Positions 8,521 to 18,756 of a stretch of DNA of 64,000 nucleotides are shown piece by piece; the stretch's first letter is position 1, and each line of letters opens with the position of its first letter. Position numbers and translations under genes: made by a program. The notes under the pieces are model-generated. The model searched no databases, was not told where the DNA came from, and was given only the letters and a program-made list of their open reading frames with translations. Location of the stretch: assembly GCF_000374085.1 (NCBI RefSeq), contig NZ_KB893542.1, forward strand, positions 207 through 64,206. Direction: 5' to 3'. The stretch comes from Spirosoma spitsbergense DSM 19989 (GTDB lineage: Bacteria > Bacteroidota > Bacteroidia > Cytophagales > Spirosomataceae).

Positions 8521-10238
8521 CGTTGCGCGTTTACCTTCACTACAACCTCCCGGCTCTCGTTATTCAACCGGTCTAACGCCGTTATCGCGTACACATATTT
8601 CTTGGCAGGATCGGCCGTTTTGTCTATGTACCGGGTTGTTTCTTCCCCAATGCAGTGCGCTACAATGCAACGTGGATCATCCAGGCGCAGGCGTGGCCGC
8701 TGCCCCTCAAACCGATAGACAAGGTAACCATTTGCCACATCGCCGTCGAGTGCTTCAGCCGCTTGTTGCCAGAACAACTCTATACCTTCGGGGGTCATGG
8801 CTGCTTTAAGATCGTGGGGCGGCAGGGGAGGAATACTGTCGAGCCAGGGCATGGTAGGTACCAGGGCTAAGTGGCGGTAGAAATTAGTTTGTAGTGAGTC
8901 CCGAATGGCCAGAGGATTGAGTTTTAAATGCCGGGCACTAAACAAAACACTCCCCTGAACAAGCTGCTGATCCCGATTGTAACGAATCTGATTCGGGAAC
9001 TCCGTCTGTCGCCACCAACCGGGGTCACGTTCAGAACCTCGCCCAACCCGGTAAGCTCCATGCCCAATGTACAACTGGCAGTTGCTATTGGTGCAATTCC
9101 GCGTCCACCATTCTACGAGCGATTTGTAGGGTGCCCTGCCAAACTCCGAACTGAAGTAGACCTGGGGAACAATGTAGTCGATCAAACTATCGCGCACCCA
9201 TTTCCGGGTGTCGGCATAGTTGTCGTAATAGGCCTGCCCGCCATTAGTGGCCGAACCTTCGGGATCATTGCTCTTGTTTTTCCAGATACCGAATGGACTG
9301 ATGCCGAATTTGACCCAGGGCTTGTTGGCCCGGATAGAGTCCCGGAGTTCGGCAACGAGTCGGTTCACGTTATCCCGTCGCCAGTCGCCTTTGGTCATTC
9401 CGGGCAGGAGATTGGGACTTGACTTATACGTGTCATCGTCTTTCAGTGTCTGGCCGGGTTCGGCGTAGGGGTAAAAATAATCGTCGAAATGAATACCATC
9501 TACATCGTATTCGCGCACTACGTTGGCCACGATGCCGGCAATGTAGGAGCGAACAGCGGGCACGCCCAGATTGAATAACTTGCGTCCACCGTAGGTCAGT
9601 ATCCATTCCGGCTTCCGATAAATAATATTGGTGGGTGCTATGCTTGACGATCTGCCAAACGTAGCCCGGTCCAGATTAAACCAGGCGTGAAATTCGAGTC
9701 CGCGCTGGTGAGCCTGATCGATCATGAACTCCATTGGGTCGTAAAATGGCTCCGGTGCCAGCCCTTGCTGACCCGTTAACCACTCTGACCAGGGCTCTGA
9801 GCTTTTCGCATAAAAAGCATCGGCCGCCGAACGAATCTGAAAAATGACCGCATTGAGCCCCATTCGCTGGTGCATATCGAACATCTCGATAAGCTCGCGC
9901 TGCTGGTCGGCAACCGGTAAGCCTTTTTTACTGGGCCAGTCCATATTTTCGACCGTAGCAATCCAGACAGCCCGGAATTCACGCTTGGGCGGAGGTGGTG
10001 TAAGGTCGGTTACTTCATCAAACTCAACCGGTTCTACGGGCGTTTCAACGACGGGCGGCACCGGCTTTGGTGGTGGGCGTTTGACAACTACTGGTTTTTG
10101 AGGAACCGGTTTGGTGGCGGCAATCGCCGGACGGGCAGGACTAACCGGCGGCCTCTTGGTGGCAACCGGCTTTGCCTGACGACAACCAGCCCATCCTAAA
10201 ATGAAAATCAGAAGAAAGAGGTAAGTACTTGACCGCAT
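8517..10238 (-). CDS. GHL10 (glycoside-hydrolase-like 10) family lipoprotein
   Basis: A 573-residue putative glycoside hydrolase of the GHL10/DUF187 family (PF02638, YngK-like). The core runs from REFRAVWIATVENMDWPS through IHFDDYFYPY to PQVYFS. Proteins of this family are thought to act on cell-wall-type glycans; the substrate here is unknown. A promoter box at 10267-10260 overlaps the more upstream ATG at 10262, so that codon is unlikely to be in the mRNA. The ATG at 10238 gives a clean lipoprotein signal, with hydrophobic residues and then GWAGC and Cys19 as the lipid site. A Pro/Val-rich linker (about residues 25-75) follows, and a fibronectin-like C-terminal domain ends the protein. The stop overlaps ispH by 4 bp. 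Confidence 0.88.
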   Translation of the reverse strand: MRSSTYLFLLIFILGWAGCRQAKPVATKRPPVSPARPAIAATKPVPQKPVVVKRPPPKPVPPVVETPVEPVEFDEVTDLTPPPPKREFRAVWIATVENMDWPSKKGLPVADQQRELIEMFDMHQRMGLNAVIFQIRSAADAFYAKSSEPWSEWLTGQQGLAPEPFYDPMEFMIDQAHQRGLEFHAWFNLDRATFGRSSSIAPTNIIYRKPEWILTYGGRKLFNLGVPAVRSYIAGIVANVVREYDVDGIHFDDYFYPYAEPGQTLKDDDTYKSSPNLLPGMTKGDWRRDNVNRLVAELRDSIRANKPWVKFGISPFGIWKNKSNDPEGSATNGGQAYYDNYADTRKWVRDSLIDYIVPQVYFSSEFGRAPYKSLVEWWTRNCTNSNCQLYIGHGAYRVGRGSERDPGWWRQTEFPNQIRYNRDQQLVQGSVLFSARHLKLNPLAIRDSLQTNFYRHLALVPTMPWLDSIPPLPPHDLKAAMTPEGIELFWQQAAEALDGDVANGYLVYRFEGQRPRLRLDDPRCIVAHCIGEETTRYIDKTADPAKKYVYAITALDRLNNESREVVVKVNAQR

Positions 10239-10259
10239 CAATGAAGGAAAGTTAATGGG

Positions 10260-10267
10260 CAAAAGTA
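10260..10267 (-). promoter_or_regulatory. -7 promoter box for the GHL10 lipoprotein gene
   Basis: Reads TACTTTTG on the minus strand, an exact -7 match. It fixes the start codon of the downstream gene at 10238, because the alternative ATG at 10262 lies inside the box. It is embedded in the dyad at 10263-10283. Confidence 0.6.
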
Positions 10268-10283
10268 GTGATAGTCTACTACT
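10263..10283. promoter_or_regulatory. Candidate operator dyad, copy 1
   Basis: An imperfect inverted repeat with AGTAGT on one side and CTACTACT on the other, overlapping the -7 box of the GHL10 gene. Nearly the same sequence lies at 20242-20261 before the GH88-like operon. Its position over the promoter suggests a repressor site, but the regulator is unknown. Confidence 0.45.
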
Positions 10284-10469
10284 ATACCGGTTTGGAGGGC
10301 ATTTTTAGCCGCTATTGAGCTGTTTAGGAAACTAACGATGGGTTGGGTGATAACTGTCCGTAGTGAACGAAATTTATCTGACCTAAGTAAATCGAAACGG
10401 CCACGTTTTTTGTTATTTCATACAAAAGTGTGCCAACGTAGATTATAGGTTGGATAAAAACAATAATTT

Positions 10470-10503
10470 TTGGGCTAACTCTGTCAGTGATAAGTTAACT
10501 TTG
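10470..10503 (+). promoter_or_regulatory. Promoter of odhAB
   Basis: TTG at 10470-10472 and TAACTTTG at 10496-10503 are separated by 23 nt, which fits the Bacteroidota consensus. Transcription would begin about 10 nt later, giving a very short leader before the ATG at 10531. This also rules out the TTG at 10450 as the start. Confidence 0.65.
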
Positions 10504-10530
10504 CGGGTCAAAACAACGACGCGCCCCGTC

Positions 10531-13314
10531 ATGGATCAGTACTCATATATTGCCAACTCCGATGCCGCTTACGTAGATCAACTCTATCAGTCTTTTAAGC
10601 GAGACCCTCAGACAGTTGACGAAAGCTGGCAACAGTTTTTTAAAGGATTTGAGTTTTCACTCGCTTACGGTGAAAAAACCAATGAAAAAACCAATGAAAA
10701 AACGGCTTCAACGGCTCAGAATGGCGTTTCTGCCAACGGAAATGGGCAGGCTACGAAACCGGTAGATGCCACTCATGCAGAGAAGGAAGTATCGGTTGCC
10801 AGTTTAATCAAGGCATATCGTTCCCGTGGTCACCTGTTGGCAAAAACTAACCCGCTCAGAGCGCGTAAAGATCGGCAACCTCGCGTCGACCTGCCTGATT
10901 ACGCGCTGTCAGATGCGGATTTAGATACCGTTTTCGAATCCGGCAAATTACTGGGCATCGGGTCTGCCACGCTCCGTGTTATCATGGAGTCACTACGTAA
11001 GATTTACGCGGGCAATATTGGGTTCGAGTACATGTACATCCGCGAACTGGACGTTAAAAACTGGCTTCGGAATAAAATTGAAAAAGAAGCATTGGTTTTC
11101 ATGCCGTCGCTGGATGAAAAAAAGCGCATTTTTGAGAAACTCAATGAAGCCACCGTTTTCGAAAACTTCCTGGCTACAAAATTCCTGGGGCAAAAACGGT
11201 TCTCGCTCGAAGGGGGTGAAGTAACTATTCCTGCACTCGATACCATCATTAGTCAGGCGGCCGATATGGGCGTGGAGGAAGTGATGATCGGTATGGCACA
11301 CCGGGGGCGACTGAACGTACTGGCCAATATTTTGGGAAAATCCTACGAGTCCATCTTTGATGGATTTGAAGGAAACGTGCCCGATCAGGTTCAGGGCGAC
11401 GGTGACGTAAAATACCACCTCGGCTATTCAAGCCTGACAAAAACGAAATCGGGTAAAAAGATTAGCGTAAAACTGGCCCCTAACCCTTCCCACCTCGAAG
11501 CGGTGAATCCGGTAGTGGAAGGGTTCGTTCGGGCGCAGGCCGATGAAGAATATAAAGGTGATTTCACCAAGATTATGCCCATCCTGATTCATGGCGACGC
11601 AGCCGTAGCAGGGCAGGGCATTGTATATGAAGTAACGCAAATGGCGAAACTGGCGGGCTATCAAACCGGTGGCACCGTTCACTTTGTGATTAATAACCAG
11701 ATTGGCTTCACCACCGATTTTGATGACGCCCGGTCGTCCATCTACTGTTCAGACATTGCTAAGATCATTGACGCGCCAATTTTCCACGTCAACGGCGATG
11801 ATCCAGAAGCCGTAATTTTCTGTGCTAAACTAGCCGTTGAGTTTCGCGAGAAGTTCAACCGGGATGTGTTTATCGACATGGTTTGTTACCGTCGGTACGG
11901 CCACAACGAAGCCGATGAGCCGAAGTTCACGCAGCCAACGATGTACAACATCATCGACAGGCATAAGAACCCCCGCGAAATTTATAAGGAGATTCTAATC
12001 AAGCGTGGCGATGTAGACGCTGAGTTGGCGCAGCGCATGGATACGGAATTTAAGCAGCAGTTGCAGGACCGGCTCGACCGGGTGAAGCAAAAGGCTGAAA
12101 TTCCATACAAACCACTTCGATTGGACCTCGGCTGGGCCGAGCTTCGATTCAGCGAGCCGAAGGATTTTGACCAGTCGCCCGAAACAGGGGTTCCTGCCGA
12201 GGTGCTGGAAACGATTGGCAAGGCGCTGGTGAAAATACCGGAAGGGTTTAAGCCGTTAAAGCAGATCGACAAGTTGCTGAAAGACCGGCAAGCCATGCTC
12301 ACCGATACCAAAATGGTGAACTGGGGTATGGCTGAACTATTGTCATACGGTTCCCTACTGATTGAGGGAAAACCTGTTCGGTTGAGTGGTCAGGATGTAC
12401 AGCGAGGCACGTTTTCGCACCGCCATTCTGTATTGCACGATTCCGAAACCAATGAATCCTATTCTTCCCTCGATTATATTCAGGAAGGGCAGGAAAAATT
12501 TCAGGTGTATAACTCGTTGCTGTCGGAATATGGCGTACTGGGTTTTGAGTACGGGTACGCGATGGCTACACCTAATGCTCTGGTAATCTGGGAAGCGCAG
12601 TTTGGCGATTTCTCAAACGGTGCCCAGTTGATTATCGACCAGTTTATCGCTGCTGGCGAATCGAAGTGGGGTATCGGGAATGGGGTTACGATGCTATTGC
12701 CGCACGGGTACGAGGGGCAGGGTCCTGAACACTCAAATGCCCGGCCGGAGCGCTATCTGCAACTGTACGCAGAATACAACATGGTGGTAGCGAACATAAC
12801 CACCCCCGCCAACCTATTCCATATTATGCGTCGGCAGTTGGCCTGGCAATTCCGCAAGCCACTGATCATTATGTCGCCAAAGTCGCTGTTGCGTCATCCA
12901 AAATGCGTTTCTCCGCTGGAAGACCTCACAAAAGGCTCTTTTCAGGAAGTATTGGATGATACGTATGCACAAGCGAAAAAGGTGAAGAAAGTCCTGCTGT
13001 GTACGGGCAAAATCTATTACGACTTGCTGGAAAAACAGCAGGCTGACAAGCGGGACGATGTTGCCATTGTTCGGCTGGAACAGATTGCGCCGTTGCCCAA
13101 GAAACAACTGGATGCGATACTAGCACAATACAAGAAAGCCGAAGTTTTCTGGGTTCAGGAAGAACCGGAGAACATGGGCGCCTGGACGTACCTACTGCGT
13201 GTTGGGATGATTTTGCCAATTATTTCCCGTAAGGCTGCGGCTTCACCCGCTACTGGATATCCAAAAATACACGCTCAGGAGCAAGCCGAAATTGTTCGAA
13301 GAGCATTTGAATAA
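10531..13314 (+). CDS. odhA: 2-oxoglutarate dehydrogenase E1 component
   Basis: E1 of the 2-oxoglutarate dehydrogenase complex (also called SucA): a thiamine-diphosphate enzyme that decarboxylates 2-oxoglutarate and passes the succinyl group to E2 in the TCA cycle. It has 927 residues, a normal length. The E1o-type N-terminal segment (ADAAYVDQLYQSFKRDP-like) is present, then HRGRLNVLAN, GDAAVAGQG and INNQIGFTT of the active site. The C-terminal transketolase half contains the LLPHGYEGQGPEHSNAR block. Residues 46-57 are a short EKTN repeat encoded by 12-bp DNA units. odhB follows after 94 bp and is probably co-transcribed. The E3 gene, lpdA, lies 16 kb away. Confidence 0.97.
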   Translation: MDQYSYIANSDAAYVDQLYQSFKRDPQTVDESWQQFFKGFEFSLAYGEKTNEKTNEKTASTAQNGVSANGNGQATKPVDATHAEKEVSVASLIKAYRSRGHLLAKTNPLRARKDRQPRVDLPDYALSDADLDTVFESGKLLGIGSATLRVIMESLRKIYAGNIGFEYMYIRELDVKNWLRNKIEKEALVFMPSLDEKKRIFEKLNEATVFENFLATKFLGQKRFSLEGGEVTIPALDTIISQAADMGVEEVMIGMAHRGRLNVLANILGKSYESIFDGFEGNVPDQVQGDGDVKYHLGYSSLTKTKSGKKISVKLAPNPSHLEAVNPVVEGFVRAQADEEYKGDFTKIMPILIHGDAAVAGQGIVYEVTQMAKLAGYQTGGTVHFVINNQIGFTTDFDDARSSIYCSDIAKIIDAPIFHVNGDDPEAVIFCAKLAVEFREKFNRDVFIDMVCYRRYGHNEADEPKFTQPTMYNIIDRHKNPREIYKEILIKRGDVDAELAQRMDTEFKQQLQDRLDRVKQKAEIPYKPLRLDLGWAELRFSEPKDFDQSPETGVPAEVLETIGKALVKIPEGFKPLKQIDKLLKDRQAMLTDTKMVNWGMAELLSYGSLLIEGKPVRLSGQDVQRGTFSHRHSVLHDSETNESYSSLDYIQEGQEKFQVYNSLLSEYGVLGFEYGYAMATPNALVIWEAQFGDFSNGAQLIIDQFIAAGESKWGIGNGVTMLLPHGYEGQGPEHSNARPERYLQLYAEYNMVVANITTPANLFHIMRRQLAWQFRKPLIIMSPKSLLRHPKCVSPLEDLTKGSFQEVLDDTYAQAKKVKKVLLCTGKIYYDLLEKQQADKRDDVAIVRLEQIAPLPKKQLDAILAQYKKAEVFWVQEEPENMGAWTYLLRVGMILPIISRKAAASPATGYPKIHAQEQAEIVRRAFE
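10672..10703 (+). repeat. 12-bp tandem repeat inside odhA
   Basis: About 2.7 in-frame copies of GAAAAAACCAAT encode EKTN repeats in the flexible linker after the E1 N-terminal segment. Copy-number change would keep the frame. Confidence 0.7.
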
Positions 13315-13319
13315 AAACA

Positions 13320-13385
13320 GTTCGACGTTTGTTATTTGACTTTTGTTGTTCCTTAAACGGGGACTAAGAACCTCAAACGACGAAC
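13320..13385. repeat. Imperfect inverted repeat between odhA and odhB
   Basis: Arms at 13320-13331 and 13374-13385 pair over 12 bp with one mismatch. The right side is followed by ACAAACCACAAACTA, a word also seen in other operon gaps of this window. There is no T-run after it, so it is not a typical terminator. Confidence 0.5.
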
Positions 13386-13408
13386 GACAAACCACAAACT
13401 ATAGCGAA

Positions 13409-15055
13409 ATGGCCGTTGATATGAAAATTCCTCCCGTGGGGGAATCCATTACTGAAGTAACTGTTGGTACCTGGAATAAGCAAGAGGGTGACCACGTAAA
13501 GATGGATGACGTTCTGTGTGGACTCGATTCCGATAAAGCAACCTTTGAGTTAACAGCTGAAGCCGACGGCATTCTGCACATTCTGGCGCAGGAAGGCGAT
13601 GTATTGCCCATTGGAGCCAGCATTTGCACAATTGACGATAATGGTAGTGCGCCTGTTGCTACACCCGCTTCTGAACCGGAAAAGGCAGAAGCACCCAAAG
13701 CCAAAGCACTGCAATCAGCCCCGGCTTCGCAACCTGCACCTGCCATGCAGTCCGTTGCTGAGCCAGTACAGGCACCCGTTGCCGCATCGGCTGCCAGCGT
13801 CGTTGAGATGAAAGTTCCAGCGGTGGGTGAATCCGTTACTGAAGTAACCATCGCGTCATGGAGTAAGAAAGATGGCGATCAGGTTGCCCTGGATGAGGTA
13901 CTTTGCGAGCTGGAATCAGATAAAGCAACCTTTGAACTACCAGCCGAAGCCGCCGGAATACTCCGTATCATGGCTCAGGATGGCGAAACACTGCCCATTG
14001 GTGCCCTGATTGCTAAAATTGAAACGGGTACTGCCGCATCGGCTCCGACAACACCATCGGCTCCCCAATCGGCAACGTCGGTACCAGACGCCGAGGTGTC
14101 GGCTAACGGGCAGAACGGCAGTAGTTATGCCGCACACTACCCGTCACCCGCAGCCGCCAAGATACTGGACGAGAAAGGCGTTGATGCCCAGCAGGTTCAG
14201 GGTTCTGGCGTTGGCGGTCGCGTAACGAAAGAGGATGCGATGAAAGCATCGCCCGCCCCGGCTCAGCCTGCTGCCCCGGCCCAGCCAGCTCCAGCACCTA
14301 AACCGACTGCTCCAACTGCATCTGCTCCGGCAACGGATGGCCCCGCACCGGGAAGTCGCAACCAGCGCCGGGAGAAAATGACCTCACTGCGCCGGACCAT
14401 TGCCCGTCGACTGGTAGCCGTGAAAAATGAAACGGCCATGCTGACTACCTTCAACGAGGTAGATATGAAGCCGGTAATGGATTTGCGGAATAAATTCAAA
14501 GACAAATTCAAGGAGAAAAACGGTGTAGGGCTTGGTTTCATGTCCTTCTTTACGAAAGCCGTTTGCATTGCGCTCAAGGATTTTCCGGCGGTGAATGGCC
14601 AGATTGATGGTGACCAGATGATTTTCAATGACTTCTGCGATATCTCCATTGCTGTTTCAACGGAGCGTGGTCTTGTCGTCCCGGTTATTCGGAATGCCGA
14701 GCAACTCAGCTTTGCCGGTATTGAAAAGGAAATTGTCCGGCTGGCTGGTCTTGCCCGCGACAATAAGCTGACCATCGACCAGATGACGGGCGGAACCTTC
14801 ACGATTACGAATGGCGGTACGTTCGGTTCGATGCTTTCGACTCCTATCATCAACGCTCCTCAATCGGCCATTCTGGGTATGCACAACATCGTTGAGCGGG
14901 CCGTCGTCATTAACGGTGAGATTGTGGTTCGGCCTATAATGTATCTGGCTCTGTCCTACGATCACCGTATCATCGACGGGAAAGAATCAGTTAGCTTCCT
15001 GGTACGCGTGAAGCAGATTCTGGAAGACCCCACCCGGATTCTTTTCGATATGTAA
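13409..15055 (+). CDS. odhB: 2-oxoglutarate dehydrogenase E2 (dihydrolipoyl succinyltransferase), two lipoyl domains
   Basis: E2 core of the 2-oxoglutarate dehydrogenase complex (SucB), transferring succinyl groups from lipoate to CoA. Two lipoyl domains are visible, with lipoylated lysines in SDKATFEL at residues 43 and 172. Each is followed by an Ala/Pro-rich linker. An E3/E1-binding domain ([12 protein letters not shown], about residue 245) and the acyltransferase domain (from about 316) follow. The catalytic His is in YDHRIIDG at 519. I chose the ATG at 13409 because the preceding 22 codons belong to the intergenic repeat. E2o proteins usually carry one lipoyl domain; two is more like pyruvate dehydrogenase E2. 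Linkage to odhA supports the 2-oxoglutarate role. Confidence 0.94.
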   Translation: MAVDMKIPPVGESITEVTVGTWNKQEGDHVKMDDVLCGLDSDKATFELTAEADGILHILAQEGDVLPIGASICTIDDNGSAPVATPASEPEKAEAPKAKALQSAPASQPAPAMQSVAEPVQAPVAASAASVVEMKVPAVGESVTEVTIASWSKKDGDQVALDEVLCELESDKATFELPAEAAGILRIMAQDGETLPIGALIAKIETGTAASAPTTPSAPQSATSVPDAEVSANGQNGSSYAAHYPSPAAAKILDEKGVDAQQVQGSGVGGRVTKEDAMKASPAPAQPAAPAQPAPAPKPTAPTASAPATDGPAPGSRNQRREKMTSLRRTIARRLVAVKNETAMLTTFNEVDMKPVMDLRNKFKDKFKEKNGVGLGFMSFFTKAVCIALKDFPAVNGQIDGDQMIFNDFCDISIAVSTERGLVVPVIRNAEQLSFAGIEKEIVRLAGLARDNKLTIDQMTGGTFTITNGGTFGSMLSTPIINAPQSAILGMHNIVERAVVINGEIVVRPIMYLALSYDHRIIDGKESVSFLVRVKQILEDPTRILFDM

Positions 15056-15067
15056 CGGCTATAAAAG

Positions 15068-15124
15068 GGTATAAAAAGACGGAAGGGACTGTTATTGCAA
15101 CAGTCCCTTCCGTCTTTTTATACC
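15068..15124. terminator. Bidirectional terminator between odhB and the oxidoreductase operon
   Basis: A perfect 26-bp inverted repeat (15068-15093 and 15099-15124) with a 5-nt loop. Its arms carry an A5 run on one side and a T5 run on the other, so it can end transcription of odhAB and of the convergent minus-strand operon. Confidence 0.9.
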
Positions 15125-15139
15125 TTCCAAAAATAAAAT

Positions 15140-16444
15140 CTACACCTTTTCCGGTACTACGAAAGGAGCGCGGTACTTACGGGTAAGCATCTGGTTCGCT
15201 TCTTTATCACCTACGAATACTTCATTCTTTGGGTCAAAGTGCAGCGTACGACCCAGCCGGTAAGCAATGTTGCCCAGGTGTGCGATACCTGACGAAAGGT
15301 GCGCTGTTTCGACTGGCCCATTTTGCTTCGACTTGTCTCTGGACCGAACGGCTTCGATAAAATTCGCGTAGTGGTCGCCCCCTTCATTGCGGGCCGGACC
15401 GGGTGCCCGTTCTTTTCCCAGATAGGTTTTATAATCGGAGTAGCCATTGATAACCATGTAGCCTTTGTCGCCGTAGAAAATATTGCCAATCTCAACGCCA
15501 TCTTCCTTGTTGGTCATCCAGGGCCGAACCTCAAATTGTATTACCTTACCCTGAGACGGATACTTGTATACAGATGACAACGTTTCTGGCGTTTCCTTGC
15601 AGTCTTTCCACAGGAATTTACCACCGGCCGACGTGATTTCTTCAGGAAATCCTACATCAAGTCCCCACATGCACAGGTCCGTTTCGTGAATGCCCTGGTT
15701 CCCAATATCACCATTGCCGTAATCCCAGAACCAGTGCCAGTTATAGTGTACGTAATTTTTGCTGAATTCTTTTTCCTGCGCCGGTCCCTGCCACATATTC
15801 CAGTTCAGTTCCGTTGGTACGGGCGATGTGCCTTTGTTGCCAATATCGGGCCGCCATTTGTAGACCAGTCCACGGGCCATGTACACGTTGCCAATCAGCC
15901 CATCGCGCAGGTGCTTGATGGCTTCCTGGATGGCTACTGAACTCCGTAACTGTACACCATGCTGGACAATGCGATTGTAACGGGTAGCGGCCTCAATCAG
16001 TTTACGCCCCTCGTGCAGGTTATGGGCACCGGGTTTCTCAACATAGACATCCTTGCCCGCCTGACAGGCCCAGATAGCTGCCAGTGCATGCCAGTGGTTC
16101 GGCGTGGCAATACTTACGGCATCAATATTTTTATCGTCGTAGACCTGCCGAAGGTCGGTCATCGTCAGTACTTTTCGGTTGTATTTCTTCTCGAAGTCTG
16201 CCGCCCCTTTTTGTAAAACATCGCTGTCGACATCGCACAGGGTAACTACTTCCACGTCTTTTTGCTTTGAAAGCCCCTGAATATGGTCTTTACCGCGACC
16301 ATTAATTCCAATGACAGCCATCCGCACGCGGTCGTTAGCGCCAAACGCATGCGCCGGAATGTAGGTGGGCAGGCCAATGGCTGCCAATGAGCCGACAGCA
16401 CCTGCCTTGAGGACATCGCGCCGGGAAACTTGTTTTAAGTCCAT
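15140..16444 (-). CDS. Gfo/Idh/MocA family oxidoreductase with Tat signal
   Basis: A 434-residue NAD(P)-dependent oxidoreductase of the Gfo/Idh/MocA family, which oxidises or reduces sugars and related polyols. The N-terminus has a twin-arginine motif (SRRDVLKAG, residues 7-15) and a hydrophobic stretch ending near AHA, so it is exported folded with its cofactor. The Rossmann fold follows (VIGINGRG, about 44-51), then the EKPGAH block with the family lysine, and a C-terminal substrate domain with WHWFWDYGNGDIGNQGIHE. It is the last of four minus-strand genes (GH88-like, OYE, SDR, this one), which suggests a shared sugar pathway. The substrate is unknown. Confidence 0.9.
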   Translation of the reverse strand: MDLKQVSRRDVLKAGAVGSLAAIGLPTYIPAHAFGANDRVRMAVIGINGRGKDHIQGLSKQKDVEVVTLCDVDSDVLQKGAADFEKKYNRKVLTMTDLRQVYDDKNIDAVSIATPNHWHALAAIWACQAGKDVYVEKPGAHNLHEGRKLIEAATRYNRIVQHGVQLRSSVAIQEAIKHLRDGLIGNVYMARGLVYKWRPDIGNKGTSPVPTELNWNMWQGPAQEKEFSKNYVHYNWHWFWDYGNGDIGNQGIHETDLCMWGLDVGFPEEITSAGGKFLWKDCKETPETLSSVYKYPSQGKVIQFEVRPWMTNKEDGVEIGNIFYGDKGYMVINGYSDYKTYLGKERAPGPARNEGGDHYANFIEAVRSRDKSKQNGPVETAHLSSGIAHLGNIAYRLGRTLHFDPKNEVFVGDKEANQMLTRKYRAPFVVPEKV

Positions 16445-16514
16445 GAGTGTAACTGATTTAGGAACTGCTTGAGGGTTAACGTAATAGTAAAACCAAAAAT
16501 CCCGACTGAACTAC

Positions 16515-17300
16515 TTATAGCCTGGGTAGGGTCAGGCCGCCATCGACCATAATAACCTGTCCGGTCGAGTAGGGAAAGTCGCCCTTTGCCAGCGATGCTA
16601 CGGCTTTCCCCACGTCGCTTGGGAAACCCCAGCGTTTTTGTACGCAAAGACCATTTTCGATAAGCGAATCGTATTTAGACGTCACACCAGCTGTCATATC
16701 CGTTTTAATTACGCCCGGCCGCACTTCATAAACCGGTATATCATATTCGCCTAACCGAACCGCGAATAGCTGGGTAGCCATGCTCAGACCTGCCTTTGCT
16801 ACGCAGTATTCGCCCCGGTTCACCGAAGCAACCGTTGCCGAAATTGATGATACATTGATAATGCAACCCCAAAAATCGGCTTGCTCCGCCCGTTGACTAA
16901 TCATCCAGTTGGCGGCTGCCTGCGTCAGGAAATACGCCCCATGCAGGTTGGTGGATAGCACATATTGAAAACTTTCTTCGGTCGCTTCCAGAATATCTTT
17001 TCGCTCTTTGGGAGCTACTCCGGCATTATTCACTAACACATTTAATCGCCCGAAATGAGTCCTGATGGCGGTTACCATGTCATTCCGAGCCGTTGCCAGT
17101 GCAATATCACCAGGGCAATACAGCACGTTGCTACCACGATTCCTGAGGGTATCCAATGCCTCCCGAACGGTTTCCTCTGGTCGAACACCGTTGATGGCCA
17201 GGTCAAAACCGGCATCTGCTAACTGCTCAGCAATCCCGTACCCAATACCCCGGCTACCGCCCGTTATGAAGGCGACGGGGCGTTCCTCGCCATTTTTCAT
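16515..17300 (-). CDS. SDR family oxidoreductase (3-ketoacyl-ACP reductase-like)
   Basis: A classical short-chain dehydrogenase/reductase of 261 residues. The cofactor motif TGGSRGIG lies at 13-20 and NNAG at 91-94. Ser152, Tyr165 and Lys169 form the catalytic set (SS and YCVAK). Annotation pipelines would call it 3-ketoacyl-ACP reductase, but its 4-bp ATGA overlap with the upstream OYE gene and its place in a sugar-type cluster argue for a catabolic alcohol or sugar dehydrogenase. The overlap implies translational coupling. Confidence 0.88.
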   Translation of the reverse strand: MKNGEERPVAFITGGSRGIGYGIAEQLADAGFDLAINGVRPEETVREALDTLRNRGSNVLYCPGDIALATARNDMVTAIRTHFGRLNVLVNNAGVAPKERKDILEATEESFQYVLSTNLHGAYFLTQAAANWMISQRAEQADFWGCIINVSSISATVASVNRGEYCVAKAGLSMATQLFAVRLGEYDIPVYEVRPGVIKTDMTAGVTSKYDSLIENGLCVQKRWGFPSDVGKAVASLAKGDFPYSTGQVIMVDGGLTLPRL

Positions 17301-18742
17301 AAGCTGGTTTTTAATTCTTTAAGCTGCTCAGCTTCGGGTCTTTTCTTGTAAAGCGGGTCTAACGGATAGCAACCCGAAATCAGCCCATTCCGGGGAGCCG
17401 TTGTGCAATCGGAAAACGTTCGGCAAATCTGGTTTCGGACTAGTGCCCGACCGGCAATCATATCGGCTGGCATGGTTGGGTACGATAATACCATACGCCC
17501 AAAGCCTACACTATTGGCCATGCCTTTCCGCAACACATACTGCGCAACGTTGGGTAGCCATTCCTGCAGATATGAGTAGCCTGACCCAATGATTACCAGT
17601 TCAGGGAAAGCCTGTTTCAACTCGTTTGTTACGTCGATTTGCCGCTTTACACCCAGAAGCGGGTCTTCGGGGGGCAGGTAACCATCGGAAGGAGGGAACA
17701 GGGCCGGCCGCATCAGGTGTGGATTGTAATAGGGGCTACCGCCGGTAATACATATTAATTGTATGCCGAGCGATTCGGCCAGCGAAAGTAACGCCTTTGT
17801 CTCCGTCAGGTCAATACCCAATCCAGTAGAGTTGCCCCCAAAGGCAAAGGGATATTGCTCCGCATTTTCGGGGATACCCGTGCCCGTGGCTCCTTTTTTG
17901 AAGGGTAACATATCAAACGCACTCAGGCGAATACCAATTTCCAGCCCTGGTGCTGCCTGCCGGATACCGGCCACGATGTTCCGCAGATACCGGGTTCGAT
18001 TCTCGAACGAACCTCCGTAGCGTCCCTCCCGATTAATCGCACTCAAAAACTCGTGCCCCAGATAGCCGTGGCAATGTTTTACATCCACAAAATCAAAACC
18101 CGCTTTTTGAGCCAGCACAGCCGCATCAACGTACTGTTGAATAATATGGTCAATATCAGCATCCGTAAGCAGCGGGTAGTCGGCAGCCATGCCGAACTTG
18201 CTATTCAGAAATGGATGGCTGTACAGAATCTTCGACTCAAAGATCTTATGACTATTGGGCTTGCAAAAACGCCCGGAATGTGTAAGCTGGAGGCCAATTA
18301 ATAAATCATCCGTTTGCCCAAATGCTTCTTCATGATCGCGTAGAAGCGACTGGCGTAACTCGACAAAATCAGGAAACGTTTCGGTATTTAATACCAACTG
18401 GTTTGGGTTGGCTTTGCCCGAATGGCAAACGGCTACCGCTTCACAACCAAACAGGAGCTTGGCTCCGCTGATGGCGAATTTCTTCCAGCGGCTCTTTGTG
18501 AACTCACTTGGCCGACCATCGGTAGTACCATCCCATCCTTCCATCGGCAAAATACAAAGGCTATTGCCAATTGTTTTACCTGATTTAAGCGGGATAGGTT
18601 GATTAAATGGGCTTTCAGCAGGAGGAAGTAGGGTATCGTCAAACAGCAGGTCAATGTCGTTCTTATCCAGGTATGTTCGCAGGTCAGCAGCCGTTTTTAA
18701 CTGGGCCATGCGGGGAAATTGGGGCTTATATTTCTCGCTCAT
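17297..18742 (-). CDS. NADH:flavin oxidoreductase, Old Yellow Enzyme family
   Basis: A 481-residue FMN enzyme of the Old Yellow Enzyme family, which reduces alpha,beta-unsaturated carbonyls. The TIM barrel is visible through LQLTHSGRF, the active-site block [28 protein letters not shown] and the phosphate-binding [11 protein letters not shown] near the end. It is longer than plain OYE (about 370) but lacks the extra FAD/NADH domains of 2,4-dienoyl-CoA reductase. It overlaps the SDR gene by 4 bp and starts 15 bp after the GH88-like gene stop. The link with an unsaturated-uronate-type hydrolase makes an enone sugar derivative a possible substrate; this is inference. Confidence 0.88.
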   Translation of the reverse strand: MSEKYKPQFPRMAQLKTAADLRTYLDKNDIDLLFDDTLLPPAESPFNQPIPLKSGKTIGNSLCILPMEGWDGTTDGRPSEFTKSRWKKFAISGAKLLFGCEAVAVCHSGKANPNQLVLNTETFPDFVELRQSLLRDHEEAFGQTDDLLIGLQLTHSGRFCKPNSHKIFESKILYSHPFLNSKFGMAADYPLLTDADIDHIIQQYVDAAVLAQKAGFDFVDVKHCHGYLGHEFLSAINREGRYGGSFENRTRYLRNIVAGIRQAAPGLEIGIRLSAFDMLPFKKGATGTGIPENAEQYPFAFGGNSTGLGIDLTETKALLSLAESLGIQLICITGGSPYYNPHLMRPALFPPSDGYLPPEDPLLGVKRQIDVTNELKQAFPELVIIGSGYSYLQEWLPNVAQYVLRKGMANSVGFGRMVLSYPTMPADMIAGRALVRNQICRTFSDCTTAPRNGLISGCYPLDPLYKKRPEAEQLKELKTSL

Positions 18743-18756
18743 TAAGGTAGTTACGG

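Noticed and set aside
14263-14853. A 196-codon frame antisense to odhB
   Set aside because: It covers the E2 linker and catalytic domain; the low-complexity translation is a by-product of the Ala/Pro-rich coding strand.
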